Origin: Planctomycetaceae bacterium UBA2671
GTDB lineage: Bacteria > Planctomycetota > Planctomycetia > Planctomycetales > Planctomycetaceae
Direction of reading: 5' to 3'
Assembly: GCA_002359185.1 (NCBI GenBank)
Contig: DEML01000054.1
Location: 1-13,670, forward strand
Length of the DNA: 13,670 nucleotides
The position numbers and the translations under genes were made by a program. Under the pieces are notes generated by a model, which saw only the letters and a list, made by a program, of their open reading frames with translations, was not told the origin of the DNA and ran no database searches. Numbering within the stretch: position 1 is the stretch's first letter; each line of letters starts with the position of its first letter. Shown here piece by piece: positions 7,729 to 13,667 of this stretch.

Positions 7729-8217
7729 TTATTGATTGACCGCTTCACTCATGCTGTCGACATCGAGAATACTCATTAAACCCATGGAAAACACGAAGTT
7801 TTTCTGATCCACCGCCTGAGCCATGGAAGAATCCATCTGATCCAGGTGAGCAAAAATGATTTCCCCTTCAGTTACGAGCCGCTCTCCGATATGCGCGGTA
7901 CAGGTAACCCGTCCCCCTTCTTCATTGGCTTCTACCAGATCGGCATGGTAACGGAGTTGGTCTCCGGGACAGGCATGGCTGTGAAATTTCATTTTCGGCA
8001 CTTTTGCCAGAATGACAATGTGTTCAAACTTGAACTTTTCGCCCAGCAATATGCCCCCGGTTTGAGCGAGCCCTTCCACGATCAGCGAGCCTGGCATGAC
8101 TGCAAAGCCCGGAAAGTGATCGTGAAGATGCTCTTCTGCCAGTGAGACATTTTTAATCGCCGTTGCGGAAATTCCCGATTTGAATTCCACAAAACGATCT
8201 ACCCAAAACCAGCGCAT
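7729..8217 (-). CDS. FabZ-like 3-hydroxyacyl-ACP dehydratase, copy 1
   Basis: A hot-dog fold protein of 162 aa expected to remove water from 3-hydroxyacyl-ACP to give the trans-2-enoyl form. The FabZ signature HDHFPGFAVMPGSLIVEGLAQ holds the catalytic His34 and Glu48, with the same 14-residue spacing as His54/Glu68 of E. coli FabZ. It is about 10-20 residues longer than usual FabZ, with a C-terminal tail (about 130-162) that I cannot assign. It lies between the acyl carrier protein and fabF. The ATG has only a weak ribosome site, but a perfect TATAAT lies about 30 bp upstream. A second, clearly different copy is at 9967-10458; the two could act on different chain lengths or form a heterodimer, as in HadAB-type systems (inference). 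Confidence 0.9.
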   Translation of the reverse strand: MRWFWVDRFVEFKSGISATAIKNVSLAEEHLHDHFPGFAVMPGSLIVEGLAQTGGILLGEKFKFEHIVILAKVPKMKFHSHACPGDQLRYHADLVEANEEGGRVTCTAHIGERLVTEGEIIFAHLDQMDSSMAQAVDQKNFVFSMGLMSILDVDSMSEAVNQ

Positions 8218-8246
8218 GGTAAAATATCCGAAAGTAAGCCGAGAAA

Positions 8247-8276
8247 ATTATAAATCAAGCAGAAGAATACTGATAT
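8247..8276 (-). promoter_or_regulatory. Likely promoter of fabZ-like copy 1
   Basis: A perfect TATAAT (8247-8252 on the - strand) has only a weak -35 partner, ATATCA (8271-8276, 3 of 6), at 18 bp. Transcription would begin about 23 nt before the ATG. The position behind the hairpin at 8292-8330 makes it a plausible restart point after the ACP transcript. Confidence 0.4.
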
Positions 8277-8291
8277 CCATGGAAACAAAGT

Positions 8292-8330
8292 AATGGATTT
8301 CGATGACTACCCAAGTCACCGAGATCCATT
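8292..8330 (-). terminator. Long stem-loop between ACP and fabZ-like 1
   Basis: Two 17-base arms (8292-8308 and 8314-8330) flank a 5-base loop. As RNA from the - strand, 16 of 17 positions pair, counting one G-U and one mismatch. The following bases on that strand are ACTTTGTTTCC, a poor U-tract. It starts 35 nt after the ACP stop and lies upstream of the fabZ promoter candidate, so a terminator or 3' end stabiliser for the ACP message is the simplest reading. It could equally be a binding site. Confidence 0.4.
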
Positions 8331-8365
8331 CTCTCTGTTTGCCGCTGAATAACATTGACTTTTTA

Positions 8366-8755
8366 TTAGCTGTTCAATTTGTTGGAGATGAAATTGCAAA
8401 TCATCTGAACAGTGAACAGATTCTGAATATTCTCGACCTGGGGATCTTCAGCCAGTTGATCGATGTCGGCATGAGGCATTTTTTCTCGTAATTCCGCCAG
8501 ACCTGCTTCTGTCACCTGACCGTCTTTGACAAAATCAGAGTTGGCAGCTGCCAGGTTTTCCGGAAACAATTCCCCACGGGGAATTTTGACATCGAATGTT
8601 TTTTCCAACCGGAAAACGATATCGAGAAAGTCAATCGACTCAGCTCCGAGGTCACCGACCAGAGTCGCTTCCGGTGTTACTTCATCGTCGTCCACACCTA
8701 AGGCATCGATCAGGGTTTCCTGAACCTTAGAATAAATTTCTTCACTAGAGGGCAT
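8366..8755 (-). CDS. Acyl carrier protein with extended C-terminal half
   Basis: This carries the growing acyl chain on a 4'-phosphopantetheine arm for the neighbouring Fab enzymes. The attachment site is Ser40 in LGAESIDFLDIVFRLEKTF; the usual DSL is replaced by ESI, but the serine and surrounding helix II pattern are kept. The protein is 129 aa, against about 78 for housekeeping ACPs. The extra 45 or so residues sit between the end of helix II (VKIPRGELFP, about 57-65) and the final helix (FTVQMICNFISNKL, 114-127). They are acidic and Glu/Asp-rich. The ATG has GGAGA 8 nt upstream (8764-8768), and the gene ends with tandem TAA stops. Its place between fabG and fabZ-like 1 supports a dedicated carrier. 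A separate standard acpP is expected elsewhere in the genome but cannot be seen here. Confidence 0.9.
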   Translation of the reverse strand: MPSSEEIYSKVQETLIDALGVDDDEVTPEATLVGDLGAESIDFLDIVFRLEKTFDVKIPRGELFPENLAAANSDFVKDGQVTEAGLAELREKMPHADIDQLAEDPQVENIQNLFTVQMICNFISNKLNS

Positions 8756-8881
8756 TCTTCAACTCTCCAAGAGACAAACTGTTTTGAACGCGTTTACTCT
8801 TCATCCCAAAAACAGCTCCCGAAACTCCGTACGGCGAACTGACTCTTGAGAGGAATATGGCATTCAACAGTTGTCGTCAGT

Positions 8882-8929
8882 GCTCACTCCTAAAATTAAC
8901 CAGCCAAAACATAATTTCGAGTGGTGAGC
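8882..8929 (-). other. Bulged hairpin upstream of the ACP gene
   Basis: Outer arms GCTCACTC (8882-8889) and GAGTGGTGAGC (8919-8929) pair over 8 bp with a 3-base bulge. Inner arms AAATTA (8893-8898) and TAATTT (8912-8917) pair over 6 bp around a 13-base loop. It lies about 130 nt before the ACP start and has no U-tract. It may be an RNA leader structure or a two-part protein site; its function is not known. Confidence 0.3.
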
Positions 8930-9066
8930 AAACTCGATCTTATGCTAACCCTTTTTCCTGTCTCGTTACTCTGTCGAAATACGCAATGACATGAGAACAG
9001 AAAATCATAGCTGCAAAAGAGACATTGGTCCTCGTCGCAAATGCTGCCATGAGTGCGTATTGTAAC

Positions 9067-9090
9067 ATCTCATTAAGGTAATTACGAGAT
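9067..9090 (-). other. Short stem-loop behind fabG stop codon
   Basis: ATCTC (9067-9071) and GAGAT (9086-9090) form a 5-bp stem directly after the fabG TAA; the AT-rich loop can pair a little further. No U-tract follows. It is weak alone and noted because several genes here have a stem-loop at this place. Confidence 0.2.
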
Positions 9091-9846
9091 TTATATGCCA
9101 CCAAGCGTCAAACCACCGTCAATTGTGAGGATTTGACCGGTAATATAGGATGCCCCGTCACTGGCTAGGAAGAGAGCTGCATTCGCAATATCTTCGGCTC
9201 TTCCCAAGCGTCGTAGTGGAATCATTTTCTTGATTTCGCCTTCGGCTGCATTGCGGACAGCTTCGGTCATATCGGTTTCAATAAAACCAGGAGCGATCGC
9301 ATTGACTGTGATCCCTCGTTTGCCCAGTTCCGTTGCCATACAACGAGTTAAGCCCTGTACTCCGCCTTTACTGGCGGCGTAATTGACTTGTCCCTGATTA
9401 GGATATTCTGCTGCTACACTGGACATATTGACGACTCGTCCATACCGCTGCGACATCATTTGCCTTGTGACGGCTCGGCAGAAGTAGAAAACGCTATTGA
9501 GATTCGTGCCGATCACATCCAGCCAGGCATCCCCGTCCATGGTGGCCATCAAACCATCTTTGACGATCCCGGCATTATTGACGAGTACATCGACACGATC
9601 CCATTTTTCAATCAGGGATTCAACGAGTGCATCAACCTGATCTTTCTGAGAAACATCGCATTGATGAGCGGAAACTGTCTGAAAACCTTCCCCGGAAAGT
9701 GTCGTAATGACATCATCTGCTGCGGTTTGATTCGAGTGATAAACAAATGCTACCTCAGCTCCTTCTCGAACAAAACCCTCAACAATCGCACGTCCAATGC
9801 CACGGCTACCACCAGTGACAAGGACTTTTTTACCTTCAAATCTCAT
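9091..9846 (-). CDS. fabG: 3-oxoacyl-ACP reductase (FabG, SDR family)
   Basis: It reduces 3-oxoacyl-ACP to 3-hydroxyacyl-ACP with NADPH, the second step of each elongation round. The 251-aa length is typical of classical short-chain dehydrogenases. The nucleotide-binding motif is TGGSRGIG (residues 11-18), the NNAG motif is at 90-93, and the catalytic set is Ser143 with Tyr156 and Lys160 (YAASK). The conserved IAPGFIETDM follows at 184-193, and the C-terminus ITGQILTIDGG is typical of FabG. The ATG has a strong AAGAGGAG site ending 6 nt upstream. It sits between the two halves of the cluster, with a 120-bp gap to fabZ-like 2 and a 335-bp gap to the ACP gene. Cluster context supports a fatty-acid role over other SDR functions. 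Confidence 0.94.
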   Translation of the reverse strand: MRFEGKKVLVTGGSRGIGRAIVEGFVREGAEVAFVYHSNQTAADDVITTLSGEGFQTVSAHQCDVSQKDQVDALVESLIEKWDRVDVLVNNAGIVKDGLMATMDGDAWLDVIGTNLNSVFYFCRAVTRQMMSQRYGRVVNMSSVAAEYPNQGQVNYAASKGGVQGLTRCMATELGKRGITVNAIAPGFIETDMTEAVRNAAEGEIKKMIPLRRLGRAEDIANAALFLASDGASYITGQILTIDGGLTLGGI

Positions 9847-9930
9847 GTTCTTCTCCTCTTGGTCAGGATAAATTTCTGTCAGACACTTATTCCTGAGTGT
9901 TGAATTCTCTAAATTATCTCGATGATCGAC

Positions 9931-9965
9931 GAATTGATGCGACCAGTCTTGAGGGACTGCAATTC
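9931..9965 (-). other. Two-part stem-loop behind fabZ-like 2 stop codon
   Basis: GAATTG (9931-9936) pairs with CAATTC (9960-9965), and inside CAGTC (9944-9948) pairs with GACTG (9955-9959) around a 6-base loop. A 7-base bulge lies on one side only. It begins 1 nt after the TGA stop of fabZ-like 2. No U-tract follows, so I read it as a 3' end or processing structure, not a terminator. Confidence 0.3.
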
Positions 9966-9966
9966 A

Positions 9967-10458
9967 TCAGGTGTTGTTTTTATAAGTCGAAACACGTTCC
10001 AGTTCCGACCATGTTAACTTCATATGTTCGATCAGGCGTCGATCATTTTCTGCAAACTTTTGGTCACGATCTGCCAGATTGAACTGCTTGAGAACCAATC
10101 GAGCACTCACGACTTCGGTCTCACGAACTTTCCCCTGTGCCTTCAAAGTCCAGGTTTCATTATCCGCTTTATGTTTCTGCACATTAACAATGAGCTGATC
10201 TCCGGGAGCCACAAAGCTCTTAAAACGAAGAGCTTTGGCTTCATCCAGCAGAATTGTGCTGTAAGCAAAGTCAGAATCCAGTCGCATCAACCAGGCACCT
10301 GTCTGCACCAGAGTTTCCAGCATCATAACGCCGGGCATTACTGGAAAGCCAGGAAAGTGATCCGCCAGATACTCTTCTGATCGAGTCAAATTCTTGACTA
10401 TTGTGATGGATGAGCCGGGATCGAGCTCGGTCACGCTATCAATTAATGAAAATCTCAC
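9967..10458 (-). CDS. FabZ-like 3-hydroxyacyl-ACP dehydratase, copy 2
   Basis: A second hot-dog fold dehydratase of 163 aa, the first gene of the cluster in transcription order. The signature ADHFPGFPVMPGVMMLETLVQ contains the catalytic pair His34 and Glu48 at exactly the same positions as copy 1. Both copies therefore look active and come from a common ancestor, but their sequences differ strongly outside the signature. A charged C-terminal tail (about 128-163) is longer than in usual FabZ. The start is GTG with GGAG 6 nt upstream (10465-10468). It diverges from the SUMF1 lipoprotein gene across about 220 bp. It may differ from copy 1 in chain length or double-bond placement, or pair with it in a heterodimer; the sequence cannot decide. 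Confidence 0.9.
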   Translation of the reverse strand: MRFSLIDSVTELDPGSSITIVKNLTRSEEYLADHFPGFPVMPGVMMLETLVQTGAWLMRLDSDFAYSTILLDEAKALRFKSFVAPGDQLIVNVQKHKADNETWTLKAQGKVRETEVVSARLVLKQFNLADRDQKFAENDRRLIEHMKLTWSELERVSTYKNNT

Positions 10459-10566
10459 TAAGTTCTCCAGCAGATCTCTCTGCAGACTTCACTCTATTAC
10501 AACGATTGCGGTACGATGAAGCGACACAATAGCCCCCACATACACCGAATTTCAATCGTTAAGCCA

Positions 10567-10594
10567 TTGCACAAAAGAATTTCGGCTCGATAAT
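10567..10594 (+). promoter_or_regulatory. Possible promoter of the SUMF1 lipoprotein gene
   Basis: TTGCAC (10567-10572, 3 of 6) and GATAAT (10589-10594, 5 of 6) are spaced by 16 bp on the + strand, about 85 bp before the ATG. The -10 is good and the -35 is weak. The rest of the 213-bp divergent region holds nothing else I can name, and no clear promoter for fabZ-like 2 was found in it. Confidence 0.3.
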
Positions 10595-10677
10595 AGTAGT
10601 ACAACCGGACCATCTGTTATTGTGTTCACACAAATAGAGGTCCTATATTACGTCTCTAACCAGATTTCAGGTTGGCA

Positions 10678-11904
10678 ATGAGAGTATTCATACAGCAATC
10701 TTTCTTCAATTCGGTTCAAAAAGTCACTCCCTTGATTCTCTTCGGGATAATCAGCGGATTGCTGGTATTACCAGTTGGTTGTGGCGGTGGTGGGGATGAG
10801 GGAATCTCCTCTGCCCCGGCTCCTCCTGCTCCCCCGAAGCCAGCCACTGCTCCCGCCCCTCCTGCGCCTGCGGTTGGCAGGGAAGGAGCACCCGCGAAAA
10901 ACAATAAAGTGACAAATAAACCAGCCGAGGTTGAAGTCTCCGAAGAAGACCAACCCAACCTTTTCACCGCAAATACATCCGGAAATTTTCTGCAACTGGA
11001 TGGTTCCCTTTCCAATCAGAAATACGATCAGCGAAATCAACTCGCATTTGCAAATCCTCCAGGCATCACCGGCAATCACTTTACGATTGCATCACAATCC
11101 CCAAACACGGCTTCGGGACGTAGAGGATCATTCAACTTACCTCCCAATTTCAAAGAACTCCCCGAGTTCGGATACGATGCTTCTGGCTGGCCTCGACGCA
11201 TTCAATGTAATGTGGATCAATCCGTCATGGCCTACATCCCCGAAGGAGTTTTTATCCAGGGGAAAAATGGAGCCGATCCGAAAGTCGGACCTGAACATCC
11301 GGCGTTTGTTTCCGCTTTTTATATCGATATTCATGAAGTGACGAACGAGAATTTCCTAAAGTATCGAGAATATCTTTCGGGAATAGGAGAACGTTCCCCC
11401 CAGAGTGCGTTGAGCGAAGGCAGCGGGCCGACAATGCCTGTCTCGGGAGTTCTCTGGCGAGATGCTGCTGCCTATCTGGAATACATTGGTAAACAGCTGC
11501 CGACGGAATCCGAATGGGAAAAAGCGGCTCGTGGAGCAGGTGGATTCGATCATCCCTGGGGATTCGGTCGAGCGGCCTGGCACAAGCCGCGAGAACTCAT
11601 GCAAATTTCAATTCCAATGAGCTACCCAGCTGACAAAAGTCCGTATGGTGTTTTTGACATGGCTGGAAATGTTAAAGAGTGGTGTGCCGACTGGTATGCT
11701 CCCAATGCCTATGAACTCGCATTAGCAACAGACGGTTCTGTCCCCCGAAACTGGGAAGGACCAAAATCTTCTGAACCTAAATCAACGCACGTTGTCAAAG
11801 GGAATGGTGAGAACTGGACATTGTGGCACCGAGAAGGCGCTAGTATGACAGACCGCCCTCCAAAAGTAGGTTTTCGAGGAGTGCTTCGTCTTCCTCGCCG
11901 ATAA
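10678..11904 (+). CDS. Lipoprotein with SUMF1/FGE-type domain, catalytic cysteines absent
   Basis: A probable exported lipoprotein of 408 aa. Residues 1-34 form a signal with the hydrophobic run LILFGIISGLLVLPV ending at Cys35 in VGCGGGG, an acceptable but not ideal lipobox (Pro at -3). Residues 46-65 are a Pro/Ala-rich linker. About 66-180 is unassigned and Asn/Ser-rich. About 184-408 is a formylglycine-generating-enzyme-like domain: MAYIPEGVFIQG, FYIDIHEVTNENF, QLPTESEWEKAARG, GVFDMAGNVKEWCADWY and the closing GFRGVLRL. Near the C-terminus, where true FGE has RGGSF followed by two active-site cysteines, this protein reads VVKGNGENWTLWH with no cysteine, so sulfatase activation is unlikely and a binding or structural role is more probable. 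An in-frame TTG at 10672 is possible, but ATG 10678 is preferred. No strong ribosome site is seen. Confidence 0.85.
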   Translation: MRVFIQQSFFNSVQKVTPLILFGIISGLLVLPVGCGGGGDEGISSAPAPPAPPKPATAPAPPAPAVGREGAPAKNNKVTNKPAEVEVSEEDQPNLFTANTSGNFLQLDGSLSNQKYDQRNQLAFANPPGITGNHFTIASQSPNTASGRRGSFNLPPNFKELPEFGYDASGWPRRIQCNVDQSVMAYIPEGVFIQGKNGADPKVGPEHPAFVSAFYIDIHEVTNENFLKYREYLSGIGERSPQSALSEGSGPTMPVSGVLWRDAAAYLEYIGKQLPTESEWEKAARGAGGFDHPWGFGRAAWHKPRELMQISIPMSYPADKSPYGVFDMAGNVKEWCADWYAPNAYELALATDGSVPRNWEGPKSSEPKSTHVVKGNGENWTLWHREGASMTDRPPKVGFRGVLRLPRR

Positions 11905-11914
11905 GCAGGATGTG

Positions 11915-11932
11915 ATTATCATTGATAATTTT
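11915..11932 (+). terminator. Weak AT-rich stem-loop after the lipoprotein gene
   Basis: ATTATC and GATAAT form a 6-bp stem with a 3-base loop, 11 nt past the TAA, followed by TTT. The stem is AT-only apart from one C-G pair and the T-tract is short, so termination would be weak. Confidence 0.25.
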
Positions 11933-12047
11933 GAAGTCGACTTAAACAATCGAGCGGATTTTCAAAGACATCCATTAACTCACTGCGGTTTCGAATAACC
12001 AAGACGCTGTTGAAAATTTTAGTTTTTCCTTGACGTAAGTCCGCTGT

Positions 12048-13304
12048 ATGTCTGCTGACCCTCAACGACAATTTGCAATCGAGGTTGTCAATCGGCTGGT
12101 TGAGGAAGGTTATGAAGCTTACTGGGCGGGAGGCTGCGTACGGGATTATTTACTGGGACGTCAGCCCAAGGATTACGATGTCGCGACCAATGCGCTGCCG
12201 CAGGATATTCGACGCATTTTCGGCAAACGCAAGACATTGGCAGTCGGCGAAAGCTTTGGAGTGATCGTCGTTCTCGGGCCTTCAAAAGAAGCCGGGATGA
12301 TTGAAGTGGCAACGTTTCGCTCCGATGGAAACTATCTGGATGGACGTCGCCCGGAATCGGTCGAATTCTGTTCTGCTCAGGAAGATGCCCTTCGTCGCGA
12401 TTACACAATCAACGGCATGTTCTTTGATCCTCGAAACAATCAGGTTCTCGACTATGTCGGTGGTCAGGAAGATTTAAAAGCAGGCCGAATTCGGGCGATC
12501 GGTAACCCCACCGAACGGATGACCGAAGACAAACTTCGCATGCTGCGAGCCGTTCGCTTCACTGCTCGATTCGGTTTTGATCTGGATAAACAGACTGCTC
12601 AGGCAATTCGCAGCATGGCTACGGAAATTGAAGTCGTTAGTCGAGAACGAATTTCCCAGGAATTGCGGCTCATCCTGGCTCATCCCAACCGCATGTTCGG
12701 CGTGCAATTGCTGGAATCGCTGCAACTGTTGTTTCCAATTTTGCCAATACTGGAAAACCACTGGATACCTGAAGTCACTGAAGTCATTCATCAAATGCTT
12801 CTGGCCCAGCAATCAGACTCCTTCGAACTGTCCATGGCAATTCTGCTGAGCATTGCCTTCAAAAAGGATGACAACTCGGAAAAAGCCACCCTGGAGATGT
12901 GTCGGGATTTGAAACTCTCAAATTCTGAAATCGACAGAATCCACTGGCTGATAACGCATCGCGATGCCCTTGATGAAGCCCATCAACTTCCCTTGCATCG
13001 ACTCAAACCGCTTTTAATCAATCCGCATTGTGAACTTCTACTGGAGTGGATGCAAATCGCTGCGGAAGTTCACAAAAAAACATTTGTGGAAATCGAATTC
13101 TGCAGAGACTATCTCGATAGAACATCAGTCGAAATTCTCGATCCTCCTCCCCTCGTCACAGGTCAGGACCTCATCCTGGCGGGACTCAAACCCGGCCCCG
13201 ACTTTGCAAATTTACTGAAGAAAATCCGCAATGCTCAGCTGGATGAACTGATCGCGACATGCGAAGAGGGAATGAAGTTGATCGGCCTATCGGTGAAGGA
13301 ATGA
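12048..13304 (+). CDS. CCA tRNA nucleotidyltransferase / poly(A) polymerase family
   Basis: A class II nucleotidyltransferase of 418 aa that adds CCA (or A) to RNA 3' ends in the cytoplasm, most likely to mature tRNAs. Motif A is AGGCVRDYLLGRQPKDYDVAT, with the metal-binding Asp42 and Asp44. Next come RRDYTINGMFFD (116-127), the nucleotide-template region with ERMTEDKLRMLRAVRFTARF (156-175) and a long helical body. The C-terminal LVTGQDLILAGLKPGPDF followed by helix resembles the tRNA-binding tail of the family. Sequence alone does not cleanly separate CCA-adding enzyme from poly(A) polymerase, so I give no symbol. The ATG start fits the family N-terminus, but no ribosome site is visible before it. 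A hairpin with a T-tract lies about 270 bp downstream. Confidence 0.92.
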   Translation: MSADPQRQFAIEVVNRLVEEGYEAYWAGGCVRDYLLGRQPKDYDVATNALPQDIRRIFGKRKTLAVGESFGVIVVLGPSKEAGMIEVATFRSDGNYLDGRRPESVEFCSAQEDALRRDYTINGMFFDPRNNQVLDYVGGQEDLKAGRIRAIGNPTERMTEDKLRMLRAVRFTARFGFDLDKQTAQAIRSMATEIEVVSRERISQELRLILAHPNRMFGVQLLESLQLLFPILPILENHWIPEVTEVIHQMLLAQQSDSFELSMAILLSIAFKKDDNSEKATLEMCRDLKLSNSEIDRIHWLITHRDALDEAHQLPLHRLKPLLINPHCELLLEWMQIAAEVHKKTFVEIEFCRDYLDRTSVEILDPPPLVTGQDLILAGLKPGPDFANLLKKIRNAQLDELIATCEEGMKLIGLSVKE

Positions 13305-13437
13305 TCTATTTTCAAGCATAAAATCCTTATCTATTCTAGCTTTTCAGTTAAAGTAGAGACTCGACTACTCCAATGGGGACAGCCGAAGATTTCGAATTCA
13401 AAAAGCCATTGCCTTTGAATAAGAAAAAAATATTTTT
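13305..13437. other. AT-rich spacer after the CCA gene
   Basis: There is no gene here. Two short stem-loops are visible: AGTAG with CTACT near 13351-13371, and a perfect 7-bp stem ATTCAAA/TTTGAAT at 13396-13420. The second is followed by an A-run and then T5 (13433-13437). Neither has a terminator layout on the + strand. The T5 abuts the inverted repeat that follows. Confidence 0.4.
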
Positions 13438-13558
13438 ACCACGAAGACACTAAGGCACGAAGAGAATTAAGAAGCAAAGAGAATCTATAATCAGAGGTGG
13501 GGATTGGTATTGGATTAATTAAATCAGAAAACTCTTTGTGCCTTCGTGCCTTTGTGGT
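13438..13558. repeat. Imperfect inverted repeat built of CACRAAGR units
   Basis: The left arm (13438-13464) and right arm (13532-13558) match as inverted repeats at 23 of 27 positions, with a 67-base non-coding centre. Each arm is itself three 8-base units in tandem: CACGAAGA, CACTAAGG, CACGAAGA on the left and, read on the other strand, CACAAAGG, CACGAAGG, CACAAAGA on the right. Related ACCACGAAG-type repeats are, from general knowledge, frequent between genes in Planctomycetota and other environmental bacteria. No transposase gene lies in or beside it. A non-autonomous mobile element or a fold-back RNA is possible. Confidence 0.7.
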
Positions 13559-13562
13559 TCAA

Positions 13563-13599
13563 AACTGAATTACTATCGGCTGAAGCCGATAGGTTTTTT
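13563..13599 (+). terminator. Perfect hairpin with T-tract, dispersed repeat
   Basis: CTATCGGCT (13573-13581) and AGCCGATAG (13584-13592) form a perfect 9-bp arm pair around GA, in practice 8 bp with a TGAA loop. Six T follow at 13594-13599, the classical intrinsic terminator layout, and it would serve the CCA gene on the + strand. Bases 13563-13582 are repeated exactly, in reverse complement, at bases 1-20 of the window behind carB. Confidence 0.6.
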
Positions 13600-13639
13600 G
13601 GCCGTGAGCTTCGGACTGAAGTCCTTTCGCTCACATGCC
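13600..13639. repeat. REP-like compound hairpin
   Basis: Three nested arm pairs lie on one axis: GGC/GCC at the ends, GTGAGC (13604-13609) with GCTCAC (13629-13634), and at the tip GGACT-GA-AGTCC (13613-13624). The tip has the same five-bases, GA, five-bases design as the neighbouring terminator hairpin. This compound form resembles bacterial REP/BIME units. Confidence 0.45.
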
Positions 13640-13653
13640 AGGTGTTTATTTTA

Positions 13654-13667
13654 TTGTCCTTGGACAA
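13654..13667. repeat. Short palindrome at the window end
   Basis: TTGTCC, TT, GGACAA form a perfect 6-bp inverted repeat in the last bases. It belongs to the same palindrome-rich tail, and the window ends before more can be said. Confidence 0.25.

Larger units (their letters stand above)
8756..9090. other. 335-bp gap between fabG and the ACP gene
   Basis: This is the longest gap in the cluster. I see no credible open reading frame. It contains a stem-loop directly after the fabG stop (9067-9090) and a larger bulged hairpin (8882-8929), both entered separately. TATGAT on the - strand near the middle is a possible -10 but has a poor -35. Its length and its structured elements suggest that ACP has its own transcription start or a structured leader. 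Confidence 0.4.

Noticed and set aside
9388..9903. 171-aa open frame on the + strand over fabG
   Set aside because: It is antisense to FabG, which has all its family motifs and a strong ribosome site. The frame shows no known motif.
10716..11079. Open frames on the - strand rich in Gly and Ala (GGAGAVAGFGGAGG-like)
   Set aside because: These are the reverse reading of the Pro/Ala linker of the lipoprotein. The low complexity comes from that linker.
13396..13420. 7-bp hairpin as the terminator of the CCA gene
   Set aside because: It is followed by an A-run on the + strand instead of T. The hairpin at 13573-13599 fits much better.
13438..13558. Possible CRISPR array from the repeated CACRAAGR units
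   Set aside because: The units are 8 bases in direct contact with no spacers, arranged in opposing arms, and there are no cas genes.
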